From Paraplanobispora siamensis (GTDB lineage Bacteria; Actinomycetota; Actinomycetes; Streptosporangiales; Streptosporangiaceae): a stretch of DNA of 64,000 nucleotides. The stretch spans positions 92,255-156,254 of the forward strand of contig NZ_BOOJ01000053.1 of NCBI RefSeq assembly GCF_016863175.1. The letters are read 5' to 3'. Positions 8,169-18,576 of this stretch are shown here, in pieces. The position numbers and the translations under genes are program-made. The first letter of the stretch is position 1; each line of letters opens with the position of its first letter. The notes under the pieces were generated by a model. That model ran no database searches, was not told where the DNA came from, and was given only the letters and a program-made list of their open reading frames with translations.

Positions 8169-8582
8169 TCAGCCGACCTCCTCCGGAGCGAAGTAGTCGC
8201 GCAGCAGGGCGATCCTCCCCCCGCGCAGGCGGAAGATCTGCACCAGCGACATGGTCGTGGCCGCCCCCTCGGGCCCGTCGAAGACGGTGTCGATCTCGAC
8301 GACGAACACGTCCGGATCGGCGGTGGCGTGCAGGACGTACCGGGTCTCGTCCACGTTGACCGTGCGGCCGTCCCCGGCGGTCACCGCCCGCCCGTAGTAG
8401 GCGGCCAGCTGCGCGCGGATCTCCTCGCGGCCCTCCATCCGCCGCGGGAAGGCCCGGCCCGGCGGGACGAGAGGCGCCTCGATGACGCCGTCCGGGGTGA
8501 ACAGCCCGGCCACCGCGGCGGCGTCGCGGTTCATCGTGGCCCAGACGTAGCGCTCGTAGATCTCCTTGTGCGTGGCGGTCAC
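8169..8582 (-). CDS. SnoaL-like / NTF2-fold protein
   Basis: The product has 137 residues. GTG 8582 was chosen over longer in-frame starts because GAGGAG lies six bases upstream. The longer version would add a Pro/Arg-rich low-complexity extension. Sequence features fit the nuclear transport factor 2 fold: an N-terminal helix (HKEIYERYVWATMNRDAAAVAGLFTPDG), then alternating strands ending GGRIALLRDYFAPEEV. Members of this family are polyketide cyclases, ketosteroid isomerase-like enzymes or binding proteins, and no specific catalytic residues can be assigned here. It stands alone, convergent with the sigma factor gene. Confidence 0.8.
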   Translation of the reverse strand: MTATHKEIYERYVWATMNRDAAAVAGLFTPDGVIEAPLVPPGRAFPRRMEGREEIRAQLAAYYGRAVTAGDGRTVNVDETRYVLHATADPDVFVVEIDTVFDGPEGAATTMSLVQIFRLRGGRIALLRDYFAPEEVG

Positions 8583-8722
8583 GACGGACTCCTCGGCTCG
8601 GGAAGGATCGCGGCGTGGAAAGCTGTCCCGCCCCGCCCGCCCGGGACGGGCCGGCCGTGCCGAGGGACCCGCCACGCGCGGTACGGCGCGCGGCGCCTGG
8701 TCCACGGGACCGGGCGCGTGCG

Positions 8723-9121
8723 TCAGTGCGCGGTGCCGACGGGCAGCACGTCGCGCGGGACGCCGGTGAGGCGGTGCTGCTCGCGCAGGGTGCGCAGGCG
8801 CTCGACCTCGCTCTTCCACATGGCTCCGTTGGGAGTGGCCCTGGCCTTGCGGCGGCTGATCCGGTCGTCGTAGGACCGGACGCCGAAGGCCGCGCGCTGG
8901 GCCGCCTCGGCCGCGCGCAGCGCCTTGGTCAGCGCCTGGTCGAGGACCAGGCCCGCGGCCCGCAGCTCCTCGACGGAGGTCGAGGCGGCCTGCACCCGGC
9001 GCAGCTCCGCCTCCGCCACCCGAGCCTTCTCCAGGAGCTCGGGGAAGGTCTTCCCGACCTCCTGGTCGGCGTGGTAGCGAACCTCCGCCTCCCGGCTCAC
9101 CCGCGGTCGGAAAAACGCCAT
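8723..9121 (-). CDS. Hypothetical coiled-coil protein
   Basis: The product has 132 residues, begins MAFFRPRVSREAEVRYH and is mostly charged, Ala/Glu/Arg-rich helix. Heptad-like spacing runs from about residue 20 to 80 (FPELLEKARVAEAELRRVQ, ALTKALRAAEAAQRAAFG), then a basic SYDDRISRRKARATPNG turn and another helix. There is no signal peptide or membrane segment. I do not recognise a family. GC-skewed codon use is like its neighbours, so it is probably a real gene. It is divergent from the tetR gene and shares its upstream region. Confidence 0.6.
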   Translation of the reverse strand: MAFFRPRVSREAEVRYHADQEVGKTFPELLEKARVAEAELRRVQAASTSVEELRAAGLVLDQALTKALRAAEAAQRAAFGVRSYDDRISRRKARATPNGAMWKSEVERLRTLREQHRLTGVPRDVLPVGTAH

Positions 9122-9232
9122 CGTCTGTCCTCTCTCACCCCATCGCCGGGCGGCTCCCGGCGGACGACACCCCGCAGCCTACGCCGTCCGCCTCCTGCTC
9201 ACCCACTTGGGGAGGTCGTGCCCGGCGTGGCT

Positions 9233-9250
9233 GCCTTTACACAGTAAGGC
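9233..9250. promoter_or_regulatory. Imperfect palindrome, candidate TetR operator
   Basis: GCCTTTAC (9233-9240), ACA, GTAAGGC (9244-9250) form an inverted repeat with one extra T in the left arm. The palindrome sits 14 bp before the tetR start in the divergent intergenic region, where an autoregulatory operator would be expected. Confidence 0.4.
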
Positions 9251-9263
9251 ACCGGCTGGCACG

Positions 9264-9860
9264 ATGATCCCCATGCCTGCCAAACGACCTCCGATCCCGC
9301 TCTCCCGGGAGCGCATCATCGAGGCGGCCCTGCACATCGCCGACGGCCAGGGGCTGCGGCGGCTGACGATGCGCCGGCTGGGCGACGCCCTCCAGGTGGA
9401 GGCGATGGCGATCTACCATCACCTCCCCCGCGGCAAGGACGCGCTCATGGACGCCCTGGCCGAGCACGTCACCGCCGTGCACGCCGAGCCGGGCGACAGC
9501 TGGCAGGAGACCGCCCGGGCCTGGTGCCGGGCGAGCCGGGCGGCGCTGCGCGAGCACCCGGGGGTCCTGGCCCTGGCCCTGACCAAGCAGCCCAAGGGCC
9601 GCGCCGCGGCGGCCCTGCGGGAGCAGACCGAGCAGCTGGCCGAGGCCGGGCTGGCGGACGCGGCCGAGGCCGTGCGGGCGCTGCGGGCCTACGTCCTGGG
9701 CGCGGTGGCGGTGGAGGTCCAGCAGTCGGGCTGGGCCGACGCCCCCGACGAGAGCGACGAGCCGTGGCGGCCCCCCTCCCAGGGCGGCGGCAGCCCGGCC
9801 GCCGACGCCGACTTCGAGCGCGGCCTCGACGCGATGCTGGCCGGTCTGGCCACCCGCTGA
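9264..9860 (+). CDS. TetR family transcriptional regulator
   Basis: The product has 198 residues from ATG 9264 (ATG 9273 is equally possible, and no clear ribosome-binding site separates them). The N-terminal helix-turn-helix is plain: RERIIEAALHIADGQG, then RRLTMRRLGDALQVEAMAIYHHLPRGKDALMDALAEHV. The MAIYHHxxxKDAL pattern and the C-terminal helices resemble the TetR_C_1 type that binds tetracycline-like or other small ligands. The last 30 residues are Pro/Gly/Asp-rich. An imperfect palindrome at 9233-9250 may be its operator. Its only close partner is the divergent coiled-coil gene. Ligand unknown. Confidence 0.85.
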   Translation: MIPMPAKRPPIPLSRERIIEAALHIADGQGLRRLTMRRLGDALQVEAMAIYHHLPRGKDALMDALAEHVTAVHAEPGDSWQETARAWCRASRAALREHPGVLALALTKQPKGRAAAALREQTEQLAEAGLADAAEAVRALRAYVLGAVAVEVQQSGWADAPDESDEPWRPPSQGGGSPAADADFERGLDAMLAGLATR

Positions 9861-10141
9861 GCCGCTCGGGCGGCCCGCCCCGGCTCGCCCCGGCCCGCCC
9901 GGGAGCCGCGCCCCGAGACGCCCGACCGCCTTCGGAGTCGACCGGGGAGCCGCGCCCCGAGGCGTCCTGCCGCCCGCCGAGCCGGGCCGGAACGGCCCTC
10001 AGGGCCGTTGCGGCCCGCGTTCCGAGCGCCCCTGGTCGCAGCGGGCCGTACGGCCTCCGTCGCACGTCAGGAACTCGTAACCGATCGTTTACCCGGATTC
10101 GGCGTGTCTCACTTGGCCTGTTATGTCTCCATAAGGCACTC

Positions 10142-10157
10142 TGTGCTATAGGTCACA
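10142..10157. promoter_or_regulatory. CRP-like palindrome
   Basis: TGTGC-TATAGG-TCACA matches the TGTGA-N6-TCACA consensus of CRP/FNR-family cAMP receptor proteins at nine of ten conserved bases. It lies about 260 bp upstream of the DUF5999 gene in the low-GC part of the intergenic region. Confidence 0.4.
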
Positions 10158-10257
10158 TCGCCGAAGGAAGTTCCGTTGGGGCCATCCCCAGTGGCTCTCA
10201 AACGGTCCTAACTGACTATGTCGGCCGGACGTGATCTACAGCACACTTGTTTCCAAG

Positions 10258-10288
10258 GTGCGTACCTCACCCCGTTCGAGGTACGCAC
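10258..10288 (+). other. Strong hairpin in the 5' region of the DUF5999 gene
   Basis: GTGCGTACCTC (10258-10268) and GAGGTACGCAC (10278-10288) form a perfect 11-bp stem with a 9-nt loop. No T-tract follows. It could be a leader-RNA structure or an operator about 125 bp before the start codon. Confidence 0.5.
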
Positions 10289-10413
10289 GGTCATATGTCA
10301 ACCCAGTTGCTCGTCTCCCGTCACGGTGGGAACGGGGCCCCATCGGTGACGGTGCCCCCGGTCGCCCGATGTCGGTCCCGGCGAGCCGATACGAGAAATC
10401 CGGAGGCACGCCG

Positions 10414-10605
10414 ATGTGCCCGCACGAGCCGTCCTGTCCGTCCGCTGATGCACGGGACCGCGAAGCCGCCCGAACCCTTGCGGCCCACCCCGAGCAGGGC
10501 TGGAGCCTGCTCTGCAACGGTGTGGTGCTGTTCGAGGACACCGGTGAGCTGCTGCCCGACGGCGCCGTCATAGAGCCGCACCGGCCCCTGCTCGGCGTCG
10601 CCTGA
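10414..10605 (+). CDS. DUF5999 family small protein
   Basis: The product has 63 residues from ATG 10414, with CGGAGG seven bases upstream. The sequence begins MCPHEPSCPSADARDREAA and continues EQGWSLLCNGVVLFEDTGELLPDG, which I recognise as the DUF5999 family conserved in actinomycetes. The N-terminal Cys-x2-His-x3-Cys pattern could bind metal, which is inference. The function of the family is not established as far as I know. The long upstream region with a CRP-like palindrome and an 11-bp hairpin suggests elaborate control. It stands alone, convergent with the hydrolase gene downstream. Confidence 0.8.
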   Translation: MCPHEPSCPSADARDREAARTLAAHPEQGWSLLCNGVVLFEDTGELLPDGAVIEPHRPLLGVA

Positions 10606-10644
10606 GCCGCGGAGCCCGCTCCGGGCTCCCCGCGGCCCCCGGCC

Positions 10645-11250
10645 TCACGCCCGGCCCGCGCGCATCCTCGCGCCGAGCCATCCCGCGACGATCTCGCCCA
10701 CCCGGGCGGGGTCCCTGTTCAGGTCGTGCCCCTCGCCCGGCAGCACCACCAGATCGGTGGCGTCGCCCTCCTCCGGCACGCCGAACGGGTCACGGTCGCC
10801 GTTGACCACCAGCACATCCGCACCCGCCGCGCGCAACTCCTGTGCCCTGGACCGTTCCGGCTTGCCCGGCGGGTGCAGCGGGAACGCCAGCGCGACGACC
10901 GCCGCGGCCCGCACCGCCCCAGCCGTACGACAGGCGACCCTGGCCCCGTTGCTGCGGCCCCCCTGAGCCAGCGGCAGCCCCGGATGGGCCGCGCGCAACT
11001 CCCCCACCAGCGCCGTCCAGGCCTCGTCCTGCTTGACCGCCGAGCCCGGCGCCCGGGCCCCCCGCAGCCGGAAGGGCTGCGTCACCCTGGCGACCGTCCC
11101 GCCGATCTTCAGCACCTCGTCCCGTACGGCCAGCAGGTCCGGGGCCTCCACTCCCCCGCCCGATCCGTGCGTGAGGACGAGCAGGAACGACGGGTCGGGC
11201 GCGTGGTCGATCTCCACCCTGGCCGGGCCGTGCGGTGTGATGAGCTCCAT
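10645..11250 (-). CDS. Alpha/beta-hydrolase of the KANL3/Tex30 type
   Basis: The 201 residues start at ATG 11250 (MELITPHGPARVEIDHAP). A longer frame to 11292 exists but adds a non-conserved basic stretch. The early strand VLTHGSGGGVEAPDL carries an oxyanion-type HGSGG motif. The nucleophile elbow reads GGRSNGARVACRTA (Ser in GRSNG), the acid is probably in VVNGDRDPFG and the histidine in PGEGHDLNRD. This set fits the small dienelactone hydrolase-like family that includes Tex30. Substrate unknown. The gene stands alone, divergent from the membrane protein gene that follows. Confidence 0.8.
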   Translation of the reverse strand: MELITPHGPARVEIDHAPDPSFLLVLTHGSGGGVEAPDLLAVRDEVLKIGGTVARVTQPFRLRGARAPGSAVKQDEAWTALVGELRAAHPGLPLAQGGRSNGARVACRTAGAVRAAAVVALAFPLHPPGKPERSRAQELRAAGADVLVVNGDRDPFGVPEEGDATDLVVLPGEGHDLNRDPARVGEIVAGWLGARMRAGRA

Positions 11251-11332
11251 GCGACGAAACCGTACCCGGATGGACGGCAATCTCGTCCTCATGGCCGATA
11301 CCGGCGGCCATGCCCGGGTGCAGACTGAAGGC

Positions 11333-11710
11333 GTGCAGGACTACAACGACATCCGTCAGGACATGCGCGCCACCGTCGACGCCCGGCGCGACCTCGGCCC
11401 CGAGTACGAGGCCGCGCTCGTGGAATCGTTCGTCGACCGTCTCGACGCGACCATCGCCGCCCGGGTCCGGGCCGAGGTGCACGCGGCCGGCGCCTCGCCG
11501 TACGCGCCCTATCCCGGCCAGCCGTACCCGAAGGAGAAGAAGCGGGGCAACGCCTCGGTCGCCGTCGCTCTGGGCTCCCTGGGCATCGGCATCCCGCTGA
11601 CCGGCATCGCCGCGAGCCAGGCGGGCCTGGCGGGGCTGCTGCTGGCCTGGGGCGGCATCGTGGCCGTCAACATCGCCCACGCCCTCGGCAACCTGCGCCA
11701 CCGCGACTGA
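11333..11710 (+). CDS. Small membrane protein with a cytoplasmic N-terminal helix
   Basis: The 125 residues begin at GTG 11333 (QDYNDIRQDMRATVDARRDLG). The CAGACT hexamer six bases upstream suggests a leaderless transcript. ATG 11291 in the same frame is an alternative. Residues 1-45 are charged helix (EYEAALVESFVDRLDATIAARV), followed by a Pro/Tyr linker, a KEKKRG basic patch and two membrane helices (VAVALGSLGIGIPLTGIAA and GLLLAWGGIVAVNIAHAL). I recognise the pattern from actinobacterial hypothetical proteins but no function is known. It is transcribed away from the hydrolase gene and towards the TPR gene. Confidence 0.7.
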   Translation: MQDYNDIRQDMRATVDARRDLGPEYEAALVESFVDRLDATIAARVRAEVHAAGASPYAPYPGQPYPKEKKRGNASVAVALGSLGIGIPLTGIAASQAGLAGLLLAWGGIVAVNIAHALGNLRHRD

Positions 11711-11763
11711 CCCCGGCCGCCCGGGGGCGGGGGGCCTCGATCGCCGCGGTAAAGGCCAGGGCC

Positions 11764-12549
11764 TCAGGCGTCGCGGTCGAGCCTGAGGCGGACCTCCTCG
11801 GCGAGGCGCTCGTCGGCGTGCTCGAGACCGTAGCGCCACACCTGCTCGGCGTCCTCGTCGCGGCCGCGCAGCGGGAGCGTGCGGGCCAGCAGCTCGATGG
11901 CCAGGGCGCCGGTCTCGGCGTCGTCGCCGTCCTCCTCCACCGCCGCGGCGAACTCCGCGCAGGCCAGCTCCAGGTGGGCGATGCCGAGCAGCACCCGCAG
12001 CCTCGGCGCGTCGGCCACCTCGGGGATCTCCAGGGCCCCCAGGAGCGCGTCGGCGGCCAGGCCCGCCTCCCCCTCCTGCAGGAAGGACTCGGCCAGCCGC
12101 TGCGCCGCGCGTGAGCCGATCTCCGGGTCGCCGGTGGCCAGCGCGGCCCGCAGGGCCTGCCGGGCCTCCTGCTCCCCCGTGGCCAGGCGGGCCAGCGCCA
12201 TGTGCGCCGGCGCCAGATAGGCGGGGTTGCCCAGCCCGAGCGCGGCCTGCCAGGCGGCCCGGGCCTGGTCGGGCAGGTCCTCCCGCTCGAAGCTGCCGGC
12301 CAGCAGGCAGGCCGCCTGGGCGGCGAACTCGGGGTGGCCGGTGGCCAGCGCGGTCCGGGCGGCCGCGCGGGCGCCCGGCACGTCCCCGCGCTCCTGCAGC
12401 ACCACGGCCAGCCCCACGGCGGCCTGGGCCCGGTCGGGCTCGTCGGGGTCGGCGGCCAGCTCTGCGAAGATCGTGGCGGCGCCGTCCAGGTCGCCGTCCT
12501 CGGCCAGCCGGCGCGCGGTGTCCAGGGGACGCGTGTCCACCTCAGGCAT
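11764..12549 (-). CDS. Tetratricopeptide-repeat protein
   Basis: The product has 261 residues with ATG 12549 preceded by GGAAGG. The sequence is an array of paired Ala-rich helices with TPR-like spacing: DTARRLAEDGDLDGAATIFAEL, QAAVGLAVVLQERGDVPGARAA, and later QRLAESFLQEGEAGLAADAL and LLARTLPLRGRDEDAEQVWRYG. No catalytic domain, signal peptide or membrane segment is visible, so it is likely a cytoplasmic protein-interaction scaffold. It lies directly downstream of gcvP on the same strand but is separated from it by a strong hairpin at 12632-12657, so it probably has its own promoter. Confidence 0.8.
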   Translation of the reverse strand: MPEVDTRPLDTARRLAEDGDLDGAATIFAELAADPDEPDRAQAAVGLAVVLQERGDVPGARAAARTALATGHPEFAAQAACLLAGSFEREDLPDQARAAWQAALGLGNPAYLAPAHMALARLATGEQEARQALRAALATGDPEIGSRAAQRLAESFLQEGEAGLAADALLGALEIPEVADAPRLRVLLGIAHLELACAEFAAAVEEDGDDAETGALAIELLARTLPLRGRDEDAEQVWRYGLEHADERLAEEVRLRLDRDA

Positions 12550-12631
12550 GCAGGATCCTTCCCGGGTACGCGGTCGCCCCGAGCCTAACGACTCGGGGCC
12601 GTCCGCGTCCCCCCGCACGCGCCCATCGGAT

Positions 12632-12657
12632 GTGCGGCCCGCGCGGGCGGGCCGCAC
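12632..12657 (-). terminator. Terminator hairpin after gcvP
   Basis: GTGCGGCCCG (12632-12641) and CGGGCCGCAC (12648-12657) form a perfect 10-bp GC stem with a 6-nt loop ten bases past the gcvP stop. There is no T-tract, as is usual in actinobacteria. Confidence 0.7.
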
Positions 12658-12666
12658 GAGGAGGGG

Positions 12667-15519
<2,853 letters not shown>

Positions 15520-15576
15520 GGAAAGCCTCCCGAGGCGGTGGAGACCGGCGCTGGGCGCGGACATGTGCTGCCGGAT

Positions 15577-15766
15577 CTCCCCCTCTGTCATCTCGACCTG
15601 AGAGCTTCACCTGCCCGGAAGGGGCGGGCTTTCACCGTCGGTGAGACGCGCCTGGCGGACGCACCTGCTTTCCAGAGTTGCCTCGTCCGTGCGGTACAGG
15701 GTGCCTGAGAGATTCCGGGGAGGTTGCTCCTTCGGCGCCCCGATCGGGTCGGGGTCTCTCCCGCAC
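15577..15766 (-). promoter_or_regulatory. Tandem glycine riboswitch
   Basis: Read on the minus strand, the first aptamer starts GGGAGAGACC (about 15765), continues CGCCGAAGGAGCAA and GAATCTCTCAGGCA, and ends near AACTCTGGAAAG. The second aptamer has CACCGACGGTGAAAGC and GAAGCTCTCAGGT, ending GACAGAGGGGGAGA near 15577. These are the conserved core blocks of both glycine aptamers. Glycine would switch gcvP on. Only about 20 bp separate the preceding merR stop from the riboswitch, so the promoter must lie within or before merR. Confidence 0.93.
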
Positions 15767-15788
15767 AGGGTCAACAGCGGTATCAACC

Positions 15789-16409
15789 TTACCCCGTACG
15801 GCGCGCCCTGCGACGGCGGGCCAGCTCATCGGCGTGGTGCTCGGCTAAAGGGCCGTCAGGGGTCTCCGCACGCTCGCCGGGCAATTCCGCCAGAGAGCCC
15901 TCCACCTCCTGCCAGACCCGGCCCAGAGCTATGCCGAACACTCCCTGACCCCCCTGCAGGAGGTCGATGACCTCGTCGGGCGAGGTGCACTCGTAGACGC
16001 TGACCCCGTCGCTCATCAGGGTGATCTGGGCCAGATCGCTGACCCCGCGGGCACGCAGGTGATGCACGGCGATGCGGATCTGCTGCAGGGAGACGCCGGT
16101 GTCCAGCAGGCGTTTGACGACCTTGAGCACCAGGATGTCGCGGAAGCCGTACAGGCGCTGGGAGCCGGAGCCGTGGGCGGCCCTGACCGTGGGCTCGACC
16201 AGTCCGGTGCGGGCCCAGTAGTCCAGTTGCCGGTAGGTGATCCCGGCAGCGGCACAGGCCGTGGGGCCCCGATAGCCGACGTCGGCGGGCAGGCTCACCT
16301 GCTGCCCCTCGAACAGCAGACCTTCTTCTCCGGCACGCTGGCGCGCCGACCGGCGCCGCCCCGGATCATCCTGGCCGGCCGCCTTTCCTTCGCCGCTGCT
16401 GACCGCCAC
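15789..16409 (-). CDS. MerR family regulator (Rv1830/McdR-like)
   Basis: The product has 206 residues. GTG 16409 is preferred because GGAGGT lies five bases upstream. A longer frame exists to 16460. After a poorly ordered N-terminus comes the winged helix: YRGPTACAAAGITYRQLDYWARTGLVEPTVR, then SQRLYGFRDILVLKVVKRLLDTGVSLQQIRIAV. The position between a DUF151 gene and gcvP matches Rv1830 of Mycobacterium tuberculosis, called McdR and linked to cell division. No effector-binding domain is evident beyond the C-terminal part with SVYECTSPDEVIDLLQGGQGVFGIA. Equivalence to McdR rests on gene order and sequence pattern. Confidence 0.88.
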   Translation of the reverse strand: MAVSSGEGKAAGQDDPGRRRSARQRAGEEGLLFEGQQVSLPADVGYRGPTACAAAGITYRQLDYWARTGLVEPTVRAAHGSGSQRLYGFRDILVLKVVKRLLDTGVSLQQIRIAVHHLRARGVSDLAQITLMSDGVSVYECTSPDEVIDLLQGGQGVFGIALGRVWQEVEGSLAELPGERAETPDGPLAEHHADELARRRRARRTG

Positions 16410-16553
16410 TGCGGACCTCCGGCTTTCTCTCATCCCATGGCCTGATCTGGGGGTTTGCACACGGCCACAGGTTCACTCGCACCGTATGACTGGGGTCCAG
16501 CTCAGTCAACGACCCCACTCGGCGCGTCGTGAAGCGTAAATGCACCGAAATTC

Positions 16554-17033
16554 CTACCCCGCGCGGCCGAAGTCCTCCGGCGAGATCTGGTCAAGGAACT
16601 CCCTGAACTTCTCCACCTCGTCTTCCTGGCCCTCCTGGTCGTCCGGAATGATCACTCCGGCCTCGCGGACCACGTCCTCACTGGCGAAGATACGCGCGCC
16701 GGTGCGCAGTGCCAAGGCGATCGAGTCCGAGGGACGGGCGCTCACCTCGACGCCGTTGGAGAACACCAGATCGGCGAAGAAGATGCCCTCACGGAGAGCG
16801 ACGATGTTCACCGTGCGCAGCCCCACACCGAGAGCGTCCAGGACGTCGCGGAACAGGTCATGGGTGAGCGGCCGCGGCGGCGGCTCCTCCGCCTGGGCCA
16901 TGGCGATCGCGGTCGCCTCGTTCATGCCGATCCATATGGGCAGATAGCGCTCCCCCCGCGCTTCCTTCAACAGGACGATGGGCTGGTTGGAGGGCATCTC
17001 AACCCGAACGCCCACGACCTCCATCTGCAACAC
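16554..17033 (-). CDS. DUF151 bifunctional nuclease family protein
   Basis: The product has 159 residues. The first codons are GTG-TTG-CAG-ATG, and GGAG six bases before GTG 17033 favours that start. The sequence shows the DUF151 core: PIVLLKEARGERYLPIWIGMNEATAIAMA, RPLTHDLFRDVLDALG, and FADLVFSNGVEVSARPSDSIALALRTGARIFA. The C-terminal acidic tail (DDQEGQEDEVEKF) resembles that of UVR-type members, though no UVR domain follows. Plant and thermophilic members degrade RNA and DNA, and the role in actinobacteria is not established. It corresponds to Rv1829 in the conserved garA-ftsR block. Confidence 0.9.
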   Translation of the reverse strand: MLQMEVVGVRVEMPSNQPIVLLKEARGERYLPIWIGMNEATAIAMAQAEEPPPRPLTHDLFRDVLDALGVGLRTVNIVALREGIFFADLVFSNGVEVSARPSDSIALALRTGARIFASEDVVREAGVIIPDDQEGQEDEVEKFREFLDQISPEDFGRAG

Positions 17034-17118
17034 GGGCTGCTCCGTCTTTTCGCTGAGTTCCGACCGGTTTCTTCAACGTAACACCCACAGGGCGGGAAGC
17101 GCCCGGTCAGGTCCGGCC

Positions 17119-17799
17119 TCACCTACCCAGCGCGTCACGTACCCCGGAACGCAGGAGCGAAGCGTGCAGCTCCAGCAGCAGGCCGGATATCTCCCTGGCC
17201 GTCTCGTCCGCCCTGTCGATGGCGCCGGGGCCCTTGCGGCGCAGCAGGGGGGCCACCGCCTGCTCCACGAGCCCGGCCTCCCGTTCGGCGGCGGCCCTGA
17301 CCGCCCTCAGGTGGCGGGCGTGCAGCCCGAAGGCGGCCAGCGCGCCCACGCTGCGGGCCACGGCCAGCGCCTCGGCGTCGTAGTGGCGGGCCACCGCCGA
17401 CAGCAGGCCGTAGTCCTCGAGCTCGGTCAGGGTCTCCTCGTCGAGGTCGGCCGCGGCCAGGAGCTCCTCCCGGGTGAGGCGGACCTCGGCGGGCGCCTCG
17501 TCGGGGATCGCCCGCGGCCGGGCGACCGGCCGGTCCTCCCGGTCGGCCGCCTCCAGCCGGTCCTTGATCACGCGCAGCGGGAGGTAGCGGTCACGCTGCT
17601 CGCTGAGGATGTACCGCAGCCGCTCGACGTCGGCGTAGGTGAACTTCCGGTAGCCGGAGGGACTCCGCTCCGGCTCGATCAACCCCTCGCCCTCCAGGAA
17701 ACGGATCTTGGAGATGCTGACGTCGGGGAATTCGCCCTGCAGAAGGGCGAGGACCTCCCCGATGCTCATATGCGCACGAGCGGCCTGCGGGCTCATCAT
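17119..17799 (-). CDS. ftsR: MerR family cell-division regulator FtsR
   Basis: The product has 226 residues. ATG 17799 overlaps the garA stop (ATGA) and lies right behind GGAGG. A second ATG one codon in and a third at 17769 (MSIGEVLALL) are possible starts. The HTH is SIGEVLALLQGEFPDVSISKIRFLEGEGLIEPERSPSGYRKF, and the rest is the helical dimer and effector region. It corresponds to Rv1828 and Corynebacterium FtsR, which activates ftsZ. The adjacency to garA and DUF151 is the conserved actinobacterial arrangement. Confidence 0.88.
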   Translation of the reverse strand: MMSPQAARAHMSIGEVLALLQGEFPDVSISKIRFLEGEGLIEPERSPSGYRKFTYADVERLRYILSEQRDRYLPLRVIKDRLEAADREDRPVARPRAIPDEAPAEVRLTREELLAAADLDEETLTELEDYGLLSAVARHYDAEALAVARSVGALAAFGLHARHLRAVRAAAEREAGLVEQAVAPLLRRKGPGAIDRADETAREISGLLLELHASLLRSGVRDALGR

Positions 17800-18308
17800 C
17801 CTCCAGCGGCGCCGCGGGTGAGGAACACCAGACGGAACTTTCCGATCTGCACCTCGTCCCCGCCGTAGAGCGGGACCTCCTCGATCCGCTCACGGTTGAC
17901 GTAGGTGCCGTTCAGGCTGCCGACGTCACGGACGGTGAACATGCCCCCGCCGTGCCGGTAGAACTCCACGTGGCGCCGCGAGACGGTGATGTCGTCGAGG
18001 AAGATGTCGCTCTCCGGGTGGCGGCCCACGGTGGTGAGGTCGCTGTCCAGCAGGAAGCGGCTGCCGGCGTTCGGGCCGCGCATGGCGACCAGCAGAGCCG
18101 TGCCCGGACGCAGCTGCTCGACGGCCTGCCGCTCTGCGAGGAGCGTCTCCCCTGTCTCCGCCTCATAGGCCTCGATCCCGGACAAGGAGATTGTCGACGT
18201 GCTGTCTCCCGGGACCTCAGCTCTGGTCAGCGGCGACCCGCAGCGAGAACAGAAACGCGCGTCCTCGGGGTTGGCATGACCGCACTGCGTGCAGTAGACG
18301 CTCGGCAT
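17796..18308 (-). CDS. garA: FHA-domain signalling protein GarA/OdhI with zinc ribbon
   Basis: The product has 170 residues from ATG 18308. An N-terminal zinc ribbon (CTQCG at 6-10 and CSRCG at 20-24) is followed by a Ser/Thr-rich segment DSTSTISL, which is where the regulatory threonines of GarA/OdhI lie. The FHA domain then runs from about 85 to 160: TTVGRHPESDIFLDDITVSRRHVEF, SLNGTYVNRERI. In mycobacteria and corynebacteria the phosphorylated protein controls 2-oxoglutarate dehydrogenase and glutamate metabolism. Mycobacterial GarA lacks the zinc ribbon. It is first in the garA-ftsR operon. A 268-bp upstream gap includes less GC-rich sequence near 18540-18575. Confidence 0.88.
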   Translation of the reverse strand: MPSVYCTQCGHANPEDARFCSRCGSPLTRAEVPGDSTSTISLSGIEAYEAETGETLLAERQAVEQLRPGTALLVAMRGPNAGSRFLLDSDLTTVGRHPESDIFLDDITVSRRHVEFYRHGGGMFTVRDVGSLNGTYVNRERIEEVPLYGGDEVQIGKFRLVFLTRGAAGG

Positions 18309-18576
18309 CGATCGGCTCGGCCTCCTACCGCGAAGACGCGGCAACGGTGCTCGGGGATGCGCGCCTCGCTTCTTCGCTTCTCAAGTGTGTTCAGACTGCG
18401 AATGCCGAAACTTACGCCGCTGAGGCGCAAAGGTCAAGGCGAGCGGTCGACCGCGGGTTCGGTCGTGTCAAAGCTACAGCGGGGCACGGTCCAAGGTCTA
18501 CATCTCTGCCCATGGCGGCGATGGCGCGTCGCATGGCGTTCGGCGGCGGCGCCGGAGTATATGATCTTGTACGGGG

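Larger units (their letters stand above)
9861..10413. other. 550-bp intergenic region upstream of a DUF5999 gene
   Basis: No convincing gene is present. The left part (9861-10040) is extremely GC-rich and contains a 17-bp direct repeat GGGAGCCGCGCCCCGAG at 9901-9917 and 9945-9961. From about 10060 the composition turns clearly less GC-rich, as in an actinobacterial promoter region, and holds a CRP-like site and a strong hairpin (listed separately) before the CGGAGG ribosome-binding site at 10401. Confidence 0.6.

Noticed and set aside
15520..15591. N-terminal extension of GcvP (24 codons)
   Set aside because: It falls inside the glycine riboswitch. ATG 15519 has a good ribosome-binding site and the proper family start.
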